From: Selenomonadaceae bacterium
GTDB taxonomy: Bacteria; Bacillota; Negativicutes; Selenomonadales; Selenomonadaceae
Direction of reading: 5' to 3'
Assembly (NCBI GenBank): GCA_017614505.1
Contig: JAGABT010000001.1
Coordinates: 64,515 to 128,514 of the forward strand
Length of the DNA: 64,000 nucleotides
Every line of letters starts with the position of its first letter. The first letter of the stretch is position 1. This document shows positions 8,570 through 17,619 of this stretch, one piece after another. Below the pieces are notes generated by a model. The model did not search any database. It saw only the letters and a list, made by a program, of their open reading frames with translations, and was not told the origin of the DNA. Position numbers and translations under genes: made by a program.

Positions 8570-10060
8570 TCAATATTCTCTCTCTAAAGTTTCGTCCCGC
8601 GTCGGCGTCTCGTCGTAGTAGCCGTACTCGCCAGGCGAATCGTGGTAGCCGTATTCCCCAGGCGAATCGTCATACCGAGGCTCTTCGTAGTCGTCGTAGT
8701 TCGACTGGCTGGGCGTATCGTCGTAGCTGGGACTGTCGTCATAGCTCGGCGCAGAATAATTTTCTTCGCGCTCGTAGTAGTCGTCACGCACCGGCTCCGA
8801 ATAATTATCCTCGCGGCTGGGCGTATCGTCGTAGTAGCTGGGACTGTCGTCGTAGCTCGGCGCAGAATAATTTTCTTCGCGCTCGTAGTAGTCGTCACGC
8901 GTCGGCGCGGAATAATTATCCTCGCGGCTAGGCGTATCGTCATAATAATCCGTGTGGCTTGGAGTTTCATCGTAATAATCTGAAGGACTGGGCGTGTCGT
9001 CGTAGGTCGGGCGGTGGTATTCGCCAATGGGCTCGGCGGTATCGGGAATCTGTCTGGCGGTGGAGGGGATTGAATCCTTGTACTCGCTGGCGAGATTTTC
9101 TGCACGCCGTTTAATTCTTGAATCAACGGAAACGTCCAGCAGGCGCGCCATTGAATACTGCAGCTCGTCGACGTAGGGTATCCAGTAGCTGATGTCGTCA
9201 ATGTACAGCGGATAGCCAGGCACCATGTCCGTTTCCAGCCCGTTTTCCTGCGCGGCTTTCAAAGCTCCGGCGAGTTCCATAAGCTGGCGGACTGTCATAT
9301 CAGTATCAATGGCGTCGGAAATTTCGCGAATAACCGCCGGAATGCGCGGAATGAAACTCGGAGACATGACTTTATCGAGGCACGCCTGAATAAATTTCTG
9401 CTGGCGTTCAATGCGCCCAATATCGCCTTCAGAATCGCGGTAGCGGACGTAAGTAACCGCCTTCCTGCCGTCCATGTGCTGTTTGCCTGGGAAAAGATTT
9501 ATGTACAGGCCGCCGTTATCGTCCCAGGGGTCTTCGTACTTCATGCGCTTCTCGACGTTAATGTCAATGCCGCCAATGGCGTCGATAATTTTGACGAAAC
9601 TTTTCACGTCGATAATTATGTAGTGGTCAATGTCGATTCCGAGGAAATTTTCGACGGTCTTTTCAGCAAGAGGCTCGCCGCCGTAAGCGAACGCCGCGTT
9701 GATTTTGTCGAAGCCGTAGCCGTAAATCCTGACGCGGGTATCGCGCGGAATTGACATGAGTGACGCGTGGTCAAATTTCGGGTCGACGGTTGCAACCATC
9801 ATCGTATCCGAGCGCCCCGTATCGTCCTTGCGCACGTCCACGCCCATTATCAGCACCGTCGATTTGTCGCGTCCCTTTATCAGTTCCGTGTCGAAGTTCA
9901 TGCGCTCGATTGGCTGAATCGGGTCTTTTTTCAAATCGAAAAGGTTCGACGAAGCCAGAATTGCTCCGGCTGCCGCTGAAATGAAAAAGCAGACCACTAA
10001 AAACAGTATCAGCCAGATTTTCCGCCAAGACTTTTTACGCGGCGTGTTTAAGTTCTCCAA
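8570..10060 (-). CDS. LytR-CpsA-Psr (LCP) family protein with Tyr/Asp-rich repeat tail
   Basis: 496 residues: cytoplasmic N-terminus, one membrane segment near residues 13-35, then an LCP domain (DTMMVATVDPKFDHASLMSI, PRDTRVRIYGYG, INAAFAYGG, YVRYRDSEGDIGRIERQQ). LCP proteins move polymers from undecaprenyl carriers to the cell wall; a glycan ligase role here is inferred. From about residue 345 to the end the protein is a low-complexity tail rich in D, Y, S, P and E, including two near-identical units of about 38 residues (DDTPSREDNYS, YEREENYSAPSYDDSPSY). Such a tail is unusual for LCP proteins and may be surface exposed. It lies between an acyltransferase and a glycosyltransferase in the same operon. 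Confidence 0.9.
   Translation of the reverse strand: MENLNTPRKKSWRKIWLILFLVVCFFISAAAGAILASSNLFDLKKDPIQPIERMNFDTELIKGRDKSTVLIMGVDVRKDDTGRSDTMMVATVDPKFDHASLMSIPRDTRVRIYGYGFDKINAAFAYGGEPLAEKTVENFLGIDIDHYIIIDVKSFVKIIDAIGGIDINVEKRMKYEDPWDDNGGLYINLFPGKQHMDGRKAVTYVRYRDSEGDIGRIERQQKFIQACLDKVMSPSFIPRIPAVIREISDAIDTDMTVRQLMELAGALKAAQENGLETDMVPGYPLYIDDISYWIPYVDELQYSMARLLDVSVDSRIKRRAENLASEYKDSIPSTARQIPDTAEPIGEYHRPTYDDTPSPSDYYDETPSHTDYYDDTPSREDNYSAPTRDDYYEREENYSAPSYDDSPSYYDDTPSREDNYSEPVRDDYYEREENYSAPSYDDSPSYDDTPSQSNYDDYEEPRYDDSPGEYGYHDSPGEYGYYDETPTRDETLEREY
8700..8935 (-). repeat. Two tandem coding repeats of about 115 bp in the LCP gene tail
   Basis: Units at about 8706-8815 and 8816-8935 share long identical stretches (for example AGAATAATTTTCTTCGCGC and GAATAATTATCCTCGCG) and are in frame, giving two copies of a 37-38 residue peptide. 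Shorter related motifs (YDDSPGEYGY, DDTPS) flank them. Unit copy number could change by recombination without loss of frame. Confidence 0.8.
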
Positions 10061-10087
10061 AGAATCCTCCCCTTGCGGCGGTCAAAT

Positions 10088-11098
10088 TTATTCAAAAATT
10101 CCCTCGTCCAGCGCCGAAATTATTTTCACGTCCGCGCCGTACAGCCAGTCCAGACATTCCAGCGTTACCATTTCGCGCGTCGTTATCAAGTGCGTTGCAG
10201 TTTTCAAAACCTGCGGCAAAAATTTCTGCCTGCCGCTCACTGGAATTTTTATCACGCGGGGATTTTCTTCGACTGCCGCCAAATCTTTTTCCCTGCCGTG
10301 AACTGCCAGCAATGCGCGTTCAGAGTTCGAGCGGCAAAATTCTTCGACGACCTCTTTCCACAGCGGCTGAGCTGCGCGAAAATCCGCTACAAGCTGATAA
10401 ACTTTCCAGCCGTCTTGAAGTTTAGCCCGAAGGTCGGCGGAAAAATTTTCGTCGGAAATAATTTCTACGGGCGGAAAATGTTTTGCCAGAAATTTTTCAG
10501 TATCATAAATCAGCGGCAGATTTTTGTAAACCTTTTTGACGCTCCAGTTCCACCATTTAACCGCCATAAATTTTTGAATCGTCTCGGCGTCGAAGCGGTA
10601 CTTGACAATTCGCGCAGGGTTTCCGGCGGCGATGGCGTAGGGCGGCACGTCCTTAGTAACCATGGCGTTGGTGCCGATAATCGCGCCGCTGCCAATCTTG
10701 ACGCCGCCGATAATCGTCGCGCCCGCGCCAATCCAGACGTCGTTGCCGACAATAATCTGGTGGTGGTTATCGCCGCGCCGCTCCTCAGGGAAATAATCAA
10801 TCTTCGTGATATTCGCGCCCGCGCAGATTTTTTCCATGACAAAACCCACGTCGAACGGGTAAGTCGTGACGACGTTTTTATAGTTGTGGTTGAGCCCCAG
10901 CAGGAAGGAAACGTCGCGCGCAATCGAGCAGTAGCGTCCAATCAAAACGTGAGCGTCATTTTCCGCCTCGACGTTACTTGCCTCCACGACGTAGGAGCAG
11001 GCGCCCAGCGTCATGTAATGGTAAGATTTTTTCCTGAAAACGTGCGTGAACTGCCGGTCGACCGGCGCGAAACTTTCATCGAAAAAAGGAATGCGCAT
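10088..11098 (-). CDS. CatB/XAT-like hexapeptide acyltransferase with extra C-terminal domain (paralogue 1)
   Basis: 336 residues from ATG 11098, chosen because GAGGG lies seven to eight bases upstream. The first ~195 residues are a left-handed beta-helix acyltransferase (VLIGRYCSIARDVSF, GNDVWIGAGATIIGGVKIGSGA, AIIGTNAMVTKDVPPYAI, AGNPARIVKYRF, KWWNW). The remaining ~140 residues form a domain I do not recognise, ending REMVTLECLDWLYGADVKII, which the adjacent paralogue shares. Acetylation of a surface glycan is inferred from the operon partners (glucosaminidase, LCP protein, glycosyltransferase). It begins 16 bases after the paralogue's stop. Confidence 0.87.
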   Translation of the reverse strand: MRIPFFDESFAPVDRQFTHVFRKKSYHYMTLGACSYVVEASNVEAENDAHVLIGRYCSIARDVSFLLGLNHNYKNVVTTYPFDVGFVMEKICAGANITKIDYFPEERRGDNHHQIIVGNDVWIGAGATIIGGVKIGSGAIIGTNAMVTKDVPPYAIAAGNPARIVKYRFDAETIQKFMAVKWWNWSVKKVYKNLPLIYDTEKFLAKHFPPVEIISDENFSADLRAKLQDGWKVYQLVADFRAAQPLWKEVVEEFCRSNSERALLAVHGREKDLAAVEENPRVIKIPVSGRQKFLPQVLKTATHLITTREMVTLECLDWLYGADVKIISALDEGIFE

Positions 11099-11114
11099 GC
11101 TTTTCCCTCGCAGT

Positions 11115-12160
11115 TTAAATCTGATAAAGTTCTTCCCATGAAACCTCCGGCTCGTCAGCAAATATTCCATCGTCCAGCGCCGAGACTACTTTCACGTTGG
11201 TATTGTAAAGCCAGTCGAGGCATTCCAGCGTTACCATTTCGCGCGTCGTTATGAAATGCGTAGAGTTGCGCAGCAGGTACGGCAAAAATTTTTGTGGCGG
11301 GACGTGAATCATTTTTCCTTCTGACAAACCGATATTATTTATGAAAGTTTTTAAGTTGTCAAAATCAGTCTGCGTCGCGCCTTCGCCGAGCCAGAATAAC
11401 AGCACTGGATTTTTTTCCGGCGATTTGAGGAAGCCGCTGATAACTCTTTTCCAGAGCGGCTGCACTGCGCGAAAATCTGCCACGAACGAATAAACTTTCC
11501 TGCCTTCCGCGAGGTAACGTTCCAGTTGTGCCCCCCCCCCCCGATTTCCGCGTAATGTGTGAGTCCCAGCCCTTCCGTATAATGTTCGGCTAAAAATTTT
11601 TTCGGATTATAAAACTCAAACTCATTATTGGCAAGTTTCTCACTGCCCCAGTTCCACCAGCGAATCGCCATTAGTTTTTTAATCGTATCAGCGTCAAATC
11701 GATAACGAATAATTCGCGCAGGATTTCCAGCGACGATGGCATAGGGCGGTACGTCTTTCGTAACCATTGCCTTCGTGCCAATAATCGCACCGCTGGCAAT
11801 TTTAACGCCGCCCATAATCGTGGCGCCAACACCAATCCAGACGTCACTCCCGATAATAATCTGATAGTGATTGTCGCTTTGTTTATAATGCGGTGGAGTT
11901 GACGCCTTTACGCCACAGCCAGTCGATATTGAATTTTTATAAACGTGATTGAACGCCGTCAAAAAATTAACGTCAAACGAAATTGAAGAGTATCTTCCTA
12001 TCAGAATATCGTTCGGGTGTTTATCAGCGAACAGGTACATTTTCGACGAATTTATATAGGAATAAGTGCCGAGTTCGACGGTGTTCAGCCTCACGGACTC
12101 TGCGGCAAGATAAAAAACGCGGTCATACGACTCGCCCTGAATCCCAAAAGTATAGTTCAT
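11115..12160 (-). pseudogene. Paralogous hexapeptide acyltransferase interrupted at a 12-G tract (probable phase-variable gene, OFF state)
   Basis: The frame starting at 12160 encodes the acyltransferase domain (ILIGRYSSISFDVNF, GSDVWIGVGATIMGGVKIAS, AIVAGNPARIIRYRF, RWWNW) and reaches ...HYAEIGGGG at 12 consecutive G (C at 11531-11542 on the plus strand). Beyond it this frame is nonsense until 11351. The correct continuation, AQLERYLAEGRKVYSFVADFR and on to the stop at 11115, is in another frame and aligns with the C-terminal domain of the neighbouring paralogue. A tract of 10 or 13 G would join the halves into about 350 residues. Either slipped-strand phase variation or a sequencing error in the homopolymer; biological variation is favoured because the rest of both halves is intact. 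Confidence 0.85.
11531..11542 (-). repeat. Homopolymeric tract of 12 G (coding strand) within the acyltransferase gene
   Basis: Twelve consecutive C on the plus strand, the only such tract in the window. It encodes four Gly between the acyltransferase and C-terminal domains. Frame restoration needs 3n+1 G after the ATC codon (10 or 13); 12 leaves the gene out of frame. Confidence 0.9.
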
Positions 12161-12175
12161 ATTAGTTTCCCCAGT

Positions 12176-13393
12176 TTAGCTTTTGACGCAGGCTTCGAGC
12201 CGTTCAAGATTTTCGTTGATAACTTTGTTAGTCGTGTTAATTTTGGCGGCGGTACGAATATCTTTCAGGGCTTCCTCGTACTTTCCCTGGCGGAAATTTG
12301 CGATGGCAATTTCGTTCTGGGCGTCGGCGAATCTGCCTTCAATTTCGAGCGCGGACTGAAAATCTACGATAGCGGTGTTGTACTTTTTCTGCGCGAGTTC
12401 CAGTCTGCCGCGATTGTAGTAGGCGTAGCTGTTATCGGGGTTGAGCTCCAAATATTTGTCGTAAGTTTCGATAGCGGCGGTAGTCAGCTGAAGTTTTTCC
12501 TGCGTCAGTGCGAGATTGAAAAGCGCCTCGGAAAGTTCCGGCTCAAGTCTCAGCGCGGCTTTGAAGTCTGCCTGCGCGACGTAGTAATTTTCCCGCGCGA
12601 AATAAACTAAGCCGCGATAAACATACGCTGCCGCCTTGTCAGAATCTGTCGCGAGCAGTTCGTAAGCGTATTCCAAAGATTTGTCGCTGCCGTCGGGAAG
12701 TTTCGCCTGCTGCCACATGTTCAAAATTTCGTGACCGTAGCGCGTGCCTGGAACCGCCCAGATGCCGTTCAAGCCCGTCCACGTTTTAATTTTGCCGAAA
12801 ATCTGCGGGCGCCATTTCTTAATCAGTTCATAGCGCGGGTCTACAATTTCAAGCTGCGGCGGAGTGGTTGAGGTGTACGCCCGCAAGTGCTGAATTTGCG
12901 CGCGGACGCCGAGCTGAGGCGTTTCAAAGTACGCGCCCTTGACGCCGCCGCCGGTAGTACCGAGCCCACAGTAATTATTCTGCTCGGGAACAACGTCGCC
13001 GCCGTAATTCCACGTGCCGGTTTCCTTAATCGCCTGACAGAGCGCAATATCTGGACGAATGCCCTCGCGCTCCGCCTCCTCGTAGTAGAAATCGACAAGC
13101 TCCTCGACGCTGCAGTTAATTTTCGGCTCGGCGTTGCGCTTTTTTATGAAGTTGACCATCTGCTCGCGGGTGGCGACGGGCTTACCGAAAATCGTCACTT
13201 CTTCAGGACTTTCGCGCATAACTGTCATAGGAATATCCCGCGCGCTCGCGTCGATAAGTTTAACGTGCTTGAGCATTTTTTTATTGAACTCAATTTTCTC
13301 GGCATTGTCTTCGGCTTTTTCTTCGGCGGCGGCGTAGTTTACCGTCATCAAAATTAAAATCACGGTGAGCGCCAGGCTAAAAAATTTTTTCAT
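12176..13393 (-). CDS. Exported glucosaminidase-domain protein with TPR repeats
   Basis: 405 residues from ATG 13393, chosen because GGAGG sits five bases upstream. The N-terminus is a signal peptide (MKKFFSLALTVILILMTVNYAAA). Residues ~85-225 resemble a peptidoglycan N-acetylglucosaminidase domain (CSVEELVDFYYEEAEREGI, DIALCQAIKETGTWNYGG, QNNYCGLGTTGGG, GVRAQIQHLRAY). From ~235 to the end are four to five tetratricopeptide repeats (AAAYVYRGLVYFARENYYVA, AYYNRGRLELAQKKYN), which suggest protein contacts in the periplasm. First gene of the surface operon; the next gene starts 15 bases after its stop. Confidence 0.88.
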   Translation of the reverse strand: MKKFFSLALTVILILMTVNYAAAEEKAEDNAEKIEFNKKMLKHVKLIDASARDIPMTVMRESPEEVTIFGKPVATREQMVNFIKKRNAEPKINCSVEELVDFYYEEAEREGIRPDIALCQAIKETGTWNYGGDVVPEQNNYCGLGTTGGGVKGAYFETPQLGVRAQIQHLRAYTSTTPPQLEIVDPRYELIKKWRPQIFGKIKTWTGLNGIWAVPGTRYGHEILNMWQQAKLPDGSDKSLEYAYELLATDSDKAAAYVYRGLVYFARENYYVAQADFKAALRLEPELSEALFNLALTQEKLQLTTAAIETYDKYLELNPDNSYAYYNRGRLELAQKKYNTAIVDFQSALEIEGRFADAQNEIAIANFRQGKYEEALKDIRTAAKINTTNKVINENLERLEACVKS

Positions 13394-13472
13394 AGTTACC
13401 TCCAGAAATTTCAACAGGAAAAATTTTCACGATATAGAATTTAATAGGAAATTGAACCAAGGGGGAATTTTT

Positions 13473-13934
13473 ATGAAGATTGCAATGGCGAACGACCACG
13501 CCGGTACGCGGCTCAAGAACGAAATTAAGGCTTACCTCGAAAGTCAGGGCTACGAAGTTCAAGATTTCGGAACCTACGACGAGGGCGCCTGCGACCTGTC
13601 TGACTTCGTGTATCCGGCGGCGCTGGCGGTTGCCAAAGGCGAATGCGATCGCGGAATTTTCGTGGACGGCGTAGGCTACGGCAGTGCGCTTATCGCCAAC
13701 AAAATCTACGGCATTTACGCGGCGGTTTGTCAGGACCCGTTCTGCGCGCAGCTTTCGCGTGAACACACCGACTCCAACGTCCTCTGCATCGGCGGTAAAA
13801 TTATCGGCAGCGCTATCGCCATGGAAATTGTCAAGGTCTGGCTGAAAACTGAACCGCTCACCGCTGAAAAATACCGCCGCCGCGTCCAGAAAGTCGCCGA
13901 CATCAACAACAAACATTGCGTACCCGTCAAATAG
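13473..13934 (+). CDS. RpiB/LacA/LacB family sugar-phosphate isomerase with atypical active site
   Basis: 153 residues with the family start MKIAMANDHAGTRLKNEI and ANKIYGIYAAVCQDPF, REHTDSNVLCIGGKIIG. In classical RpiB the catalytic base is the Cys of a CGTGIG motif; here the motif reads VDGVGYGS with Asp65 at that place. LacA/LacB galactose-6-phosphate isomerase subunits carry a similar D-x-x-G pattern, and mycobacterial-type RpiB also uses an acidic residue, so ribose-5-phosphate isomerase is not certain. ATG 13473 has GGGGGAA upstream. Single gene, closed by a terminator shared with the convergent serpin gene. Confidence 0.85.
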   Translation: MKIAMANDHAGTRLKNEIKAYLESQGYEVQDFGTYDEGACDLSDFVYPAALAVAKGECDRGIFVDGVGYGSALIANKIYGIYAAVCQDPFCAQLSREHTDSNVLCIGGKIIGSAIAMEIVKVWLKTEPLTAEKYRRRVQKVADINNKHCVPVK

Positions 13935-13969
13935 TTTAGCAGAAATATTTCCCGTGTCAAATACAAAAA

Positions 13970-14000
13970 CGCCGTCGAACGAATCAGCGGCGCTTTTTTT
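13970..14000. terminator. Bidirectional intrinsic terminator between isomerase and serpin genes
   Basis: CGCCG (13970-13974) pairs with CGGCG (13988-13992); followed by seven T on the plus strand and preceded by five A, which gives a T-run on the minus strand. It serves both convergent genes. Confidence 0.75.
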
Positions 14001-14009
14001 GTTGGCGAA

Positions 14010-15200
14010 TTATTTCAGAAAGTTGACGGCGCCCGCGAATAAATCAACGCCGCTTTGAGTGTCGCGAATCACGAAGATGAACGGTCTGTCGGCGTGAAAC
14101 TCGACGCGCGTTTTGGGACGCGGCACGGCGCTGGTAGCTTCAAGCGTAAATTCGGTGACGGCGGCGGCTTCAGTGCCGGTCTCGTCAACTTTGACTTTCG
14201 CCTGATGAGTTGCGCCGGAAATTTGCAGCTGAACTTTTTCGACAATCTTAGAAAATTCGGCGCCATTACTGAAGGCGCGTTCAATTCCAATCGCCTTCAA
14301 ATCGTCGACAAGACTGTTTTTAATGTCGAGCTCAAATTTCGGGAGAATCACGTCAACTTCGCCGTTAAATCTGCGCGCGGCGGCAATCTGCGCGATAAAA
14401 CTTTCATCGAAGGCGTCAGCAATATTCAAATCGGTTTCGTCCTTCGGCAGAATTACGTACATCATGGCGCTGAAATTTTTGTAAGGCAGCGCGACCGCCT
14501 TGAACTTTTCATTCTCGGCGTAGGCAATATCTTCCTCGAAAACCTGACGCATCATTGGAACGCTGGCAGTTTCGCCGTTCCTGCCGGTGAAAATTCTTTC
14601 GCGCGTAGCGTATTCCTCGAACGGGAAATTCCATTTGCCCTTGAAATAGACGACGTTAAGCAAATCGACGACAGTGGCGGAACTCGCGCTGGACTGATAA
14701 TTCGGCAGAAAGTGATTCGTAATTTTGTCGACCCACGCGGTAATTTTTCGTTTCTCGCCAGTTAAATTGCCGGAGAAATTTGCCGCGCGAATTTCGGAGC
14801 CGTAGACTTTTTCAGCGGTTTTCCTGAACGCGGGATTGATACCGTTGCCGATGAAATTTTTGCTGACGAGAATCAGCTTGGCGTCGCGCAAAATATTTTC
14901 GTCGGCGTAATTTTTTTCAGATTCGGCGCGGAAATTTTGAAAGCCGTCGTTGAGCGTTTCGAGACTGTCGGCGTCAAGCGCATTGAGAATTTCGCGCTGA
15001 GTTTCGCCGGTAGCGCCGTTCGCAACGAGGCTGAGCGCGGCGGCTATGCTGTAGGGCGAATAGAAAATATTTCTGTCGTGGTTGAGCGCGCGGAAATATT
15101 TCCAGCTGAAGCCGTTGACAGAATCTGCAAGCGCTGCCGCCTGCGCAAGGTTATTCGCCAAAATAATCACCGCCAGAATCGCAAGCTTGAAAATTTTCAA
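14010..15200 (-). CDS. Exported serpin (serine protease inhibitor)
   Basis: 396 residues beginning with a signal peptide (MKIFKLAILAVIILANNLAQA). Serpin signatures include NIFYSPYSIAAALSLVANGA, VVYFKGKWNFPFEE, ALPYKNFSAMMYVILPK and the C-terminal HADRPFIFVIRD. The reactive-loop hinge ETGTEAAAVT has the small residues required for loop insertion, so it is probably inhibitory; the scissile bond is unclear, with T-S in LEATSAV a candidate for P1-P1'. The start is TTG, six bases after the pnp stop, with AGGAAGG upstream inside pnp, so pnp and serpin are likely co-transcribed. A secreted inhibitor would fit protection from host or microbial proteases (inference). Confidence 0.93.
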   Translation of the reverse strand: MKIFKLAILAVIILANNLAQAAALADSVNGFSWKYFRALNHDRNIFYSPYSIAAALSLVANGATGETQREILNALDADSLETLNDGFQNFRAESEKNYADENILRDAKLILVSKNFIGNGINPAFRKTAEKVYGSEIRAANFSGNLTGEKRKITAWVDKITNHFLPNYQSSASSATVVDLLNVVYFKGKWNFPFEEYATRERIFTGRNGETASVPMMRQVFEEDIAYAENEKFKAVALPYKNFSAMMYVILPKDETDLNIADAFDESFIAQIAAARRFNGEVDVILPKFELDIKNSLVDDLKAIGIERAFSNGAEFSKIVEKVQLQISGATHQAKVKVDETGTEAAAVTEFTLEATSAVPRPKTRVEFHADRPFIFVIRDTQSGVDLFAGAVNFLK

Positions 15201-15206
15201 CGCAAA

Positions 15207-17480
15207 TCAAACCTTCCTGCGGGGCGGACGGTTTCTGTCGTCACGGCTACGGCTGTTGCTGAAACTGTTCCTGTCATTGCGCGGCGCCGAATTTCTGGGC
15301 GGAGGATTTTTAGACGGCGGATTATTTTTAGAAGGCGGGCGGCGGTCGGAATTACTCGGATGGCGCGGCGCATTTCGGTTCAAATCTGCCGAAGTGAGCG
15401 TGGCTTTGCGGCTGACGTTAATGCGCCCCTTCTCGTCAATTTCGGTAATTTTGACGGTGATTACATCGCCAATCTTCACGGCGTCCTCAACTTTCTCGAT
15501 GCGGGTTGCGGCAAGCTGCGAAATGTGGCACATGCCCTCGCGCCCAGGCAGGAGTTCCACGAAGGCGCCGAAACTTTCAATGCGCGTAACTGGAACATTC
15601 TCGTAGACTTCGCCAATTTCAAAATCGTGGATAATATCCTCAATCATCTTAATCGCGCGCTTGATGCCGTCCACGTCCTGCGAAGTGACGAAAATATTTC
15701 CGTCGTCCTTGATGTCGATAACGACGCCGGTCTCCTCGATAATCTTGTTGACGACCTTGCCGCCGGTGCCGATAACTTCGCGAATCTTGTCGACAGGAAT
15801 TTTAATCGTCATGACGCGCGGAGCATAGGGCGAAAGGTCAGGCGCGGGTTCGCTGATAACTTCGAGCATTTTCTCAAGAATGAAACTCCTGCCGCGTTTA
15901 GCCTGCGCGAGGGCGTCAGCGAGAATTTCGCGCGTGATACCGGCAATTTTAATATCCATCTGAATCGCGGTGACGCCGTTGACAGTTCCGGCGACTTTGA
16001 AGTCCATATCGCCGAGCGCGTCTTCCATGCCCTGAATGTCCGTCAGAATCGTATGCGCGTCGCCGTCTTTAACCAGACCCATTGCCACGCCGCTGACAGG
16101 GCGCTTGATAGGAACGCCCGCCTGCATAAGGCTAAGCGTCGAGCCGCAGACGCTGCCCATGGAGCTGGAGCCGTTGCTTTCAAGAACTTCCGAAACGAGG
16201 CGGATTGTGTAGGGAAAATCTTCAATCGAAGGAATGACGGGTTCGAGCGCGCGTTCAGCCAGAGCGCCGTGACCAATTTCGCGGCGACCCGGGCTGCGTG
16301 AAGGGCGAGCCTCACCGACGGAGTAGCCTGGGAAATTGTAGTGGTGCAGATAGTGTTTCGTGTACTCGGGATCTAAGCCATCGATAATCTGTTCGTCGCC
16401 AATCGAGCCGAGCGTGGTAATCGTCAAAACCTGCGTCTGTCCGCGCGTGAAAAGTCCAGAGCCGTGCGTGCGGGCGAACAAACCAACTTCGCAGGTGATT
16501 GGGCGGACTTCTTCGAGTTCGCGACCGTCTGGGCGAATTTTTTCGTGCGTAATCATGCGGCGCACAACGTCTTTTTTGACTTTGTAAAAGACTTCGCCAA
16601 TTTCCTTTTCGGCGTCGGGATATTCTTCGGCGGGGAATTTTTCAAGCAGCTCGGCGGTAATTTCTTCCTGCACGGCGTCGACGGCGGCGTCACGGGCGAG
16701 CTTATCGGGGTTGCGGACGGCGGCGTCAATTTTTTCCGGCGCAATTTCCTTAACGGCGGCTTCAATTTCTTCATTGGGGTGGAAGAGCGGATAATCAGCC
16801 TTTTCCTTGCCGACGGCGGCGACAATTTCATTCTGGAAGGCGACGAGCTTTTTAATTTCCTCGTGCCCGAATAAAATTGCGTCGAGAACAACTTCCTCGG
16901 AAACTTCCTTAGCGCCCGCTTCAACCATCATGACAGCATCGGCGGAACCGGCAACCATTAAATCCAGCTCGGAAACTTCAGCCTGCGCCTGCGTGGGATT
17001 GATAATAAATTCGCCTTCGACGCGTCCGACGCGAACGCCAGCGATTGGACCCGCGAAAGGAATATCAGAAATGCAAAGCGCGCAGGAGGCGCCGAGCATT
17101 GCGGGAATTTCCGGCGCGTTGTCGGCGTCGTAGCAGATAACCGTTGCGGTAACCTGCACGTCGTTGCGGAAACCTTCTGGGAAAAGCGGGCGGATTGGTC
17201 TGTCAATAAGGCGGCTGCGCAGAATGCCGCTGGTCTGTGGACGCCCCTCGCGCTTATGGAAACTTCCTGGAATTTTTCCGCTAGAATACATTTTTTCTTC
17301 GTAGTCGACCGTCAGCGGGAAAAAGTCAGCACCCTCGCGCGGCTTGGCTGACGAAGTTACAGCCACTAAAACTGCCGTGTCGCCGTAGCGTACCAGCACC
17401 GCGCCGTTAGCCTGCTTCGCCATTTTGCCCTGCTCGACGATTAGTTTTCTGCCGCCGAGTTCTATTTCAAAACACTCCAT
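15207..17480 (-). CDS. pnp: Polynucleotide phosphorylase
   Basis: 757 residues: two RNase PH-type domains separated by the helical domain, then KH ([25 protein letters not shown], ~residues 557-615) and S1 ([22 protein letters not shown], ~620-690). The catalytic region [15 protein letters not shown] and [15 protein letters not shown] is intact. It degrades RNA 3' to 5' with phosphate. The last ~60 residues are a basic Pro/Asn/Arg-rich tail ([16 protein letters not shown]). ATG 17480 has GGAGG upstream. It is followed closely by the serpin gene. Confidence 0.97.
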   Translation of the reverse strand: MECFEIELGGRKLIVEQGKMAKQANGAVLVRYGDTAVLVAVTSSAKPREGADFFPLTVDYEEKMYSSGKIPGSFHKREGRPQTSGILRSRLIDRPIRPLFPEGFRNDVQVTATVICYDADNAPEIPAMLGASCALCISDIPFAGPIAGVRVGRVEGEFIINPTQAQAEVSELDLMVAGSADAVMMVEAGAKEVSEEVVLDAILFGHEEIKKLVAFQNEIVAAVGKEKADYPLFHPNEEIEAAVKEIAPEKIDAAVRNPDKLARDAAVDAVQEEITAELLEKFPAEEYPDAEKEIGEVFYKVKKDVVRRMITHEKIRPDGRELEEVRPITCEVGLFARTHGSGLFTRGQTQVLTITTLGSIGDEQIIDGLDPEYTKHYLHHYNFPGYSVGEARPSRSPGRREIGHGALAERALEPVIPSIEDFPYTIRLVSEVLESNGSSSMGSVCGSTLSLMQAGVPIKRPVSGVAMGLVKDGDAHTILTDIQGMEDALGDMDFKVAGTVNGVTAIQMDIKIAGITREILADALAQAKRGRSFILEKMLEVISEPAPDLSPYAPRVMTIKIPVDKIREVIGTGGKVVNKIIEETGVVIDIKDDGNIFVTSQDVDGIKRAIKMIEDIIHDFEIGEVYENVPVTRIESFGAFVELLPGREGMCHISQLAATRIEKVEDAVKIGDVITVKITEIDEKGRINVSRKATLTSADLNRNAPRHPSNSDRRPPSKNNPPSKNPPPRNSAPRNDRNSFSNSRSRDDRNRPPRRKV

Positions 17481-17571
17481 TAAAATAAATTCCTCCTAAA
17501 ACCTTAATCAAATTAAAATTCGACGCGAAAAATTTTCTTCCTGTACAATTCGGCGCAAAAAATTTATCAAT

Positions 17572-17600
17572 TTGACAAGTTCGCGCGGGTTTGTCATAAT
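17572..17600 (+). promoter_or_regulatory. Consensus-like sigma-A promoter of the thioesterase gene
   Basis: TTGACA (17572-17577), 17-base spacer, CATAAT (17595-17600). The predicted transcript would begin around 17606, leaving only enough leader for the Shine-Dalgarno sequence before the TTG start at 17620. Confidence 0.7.
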
Positions 17601-17619
17601 CGACGCGGGAAGTGATATT

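Noticed and set aside
14937..16301. 454-codon plus-strand open frame
   Set aside because: Antisense to the serpin start and pnp; no motif and no ribosome-binding site.
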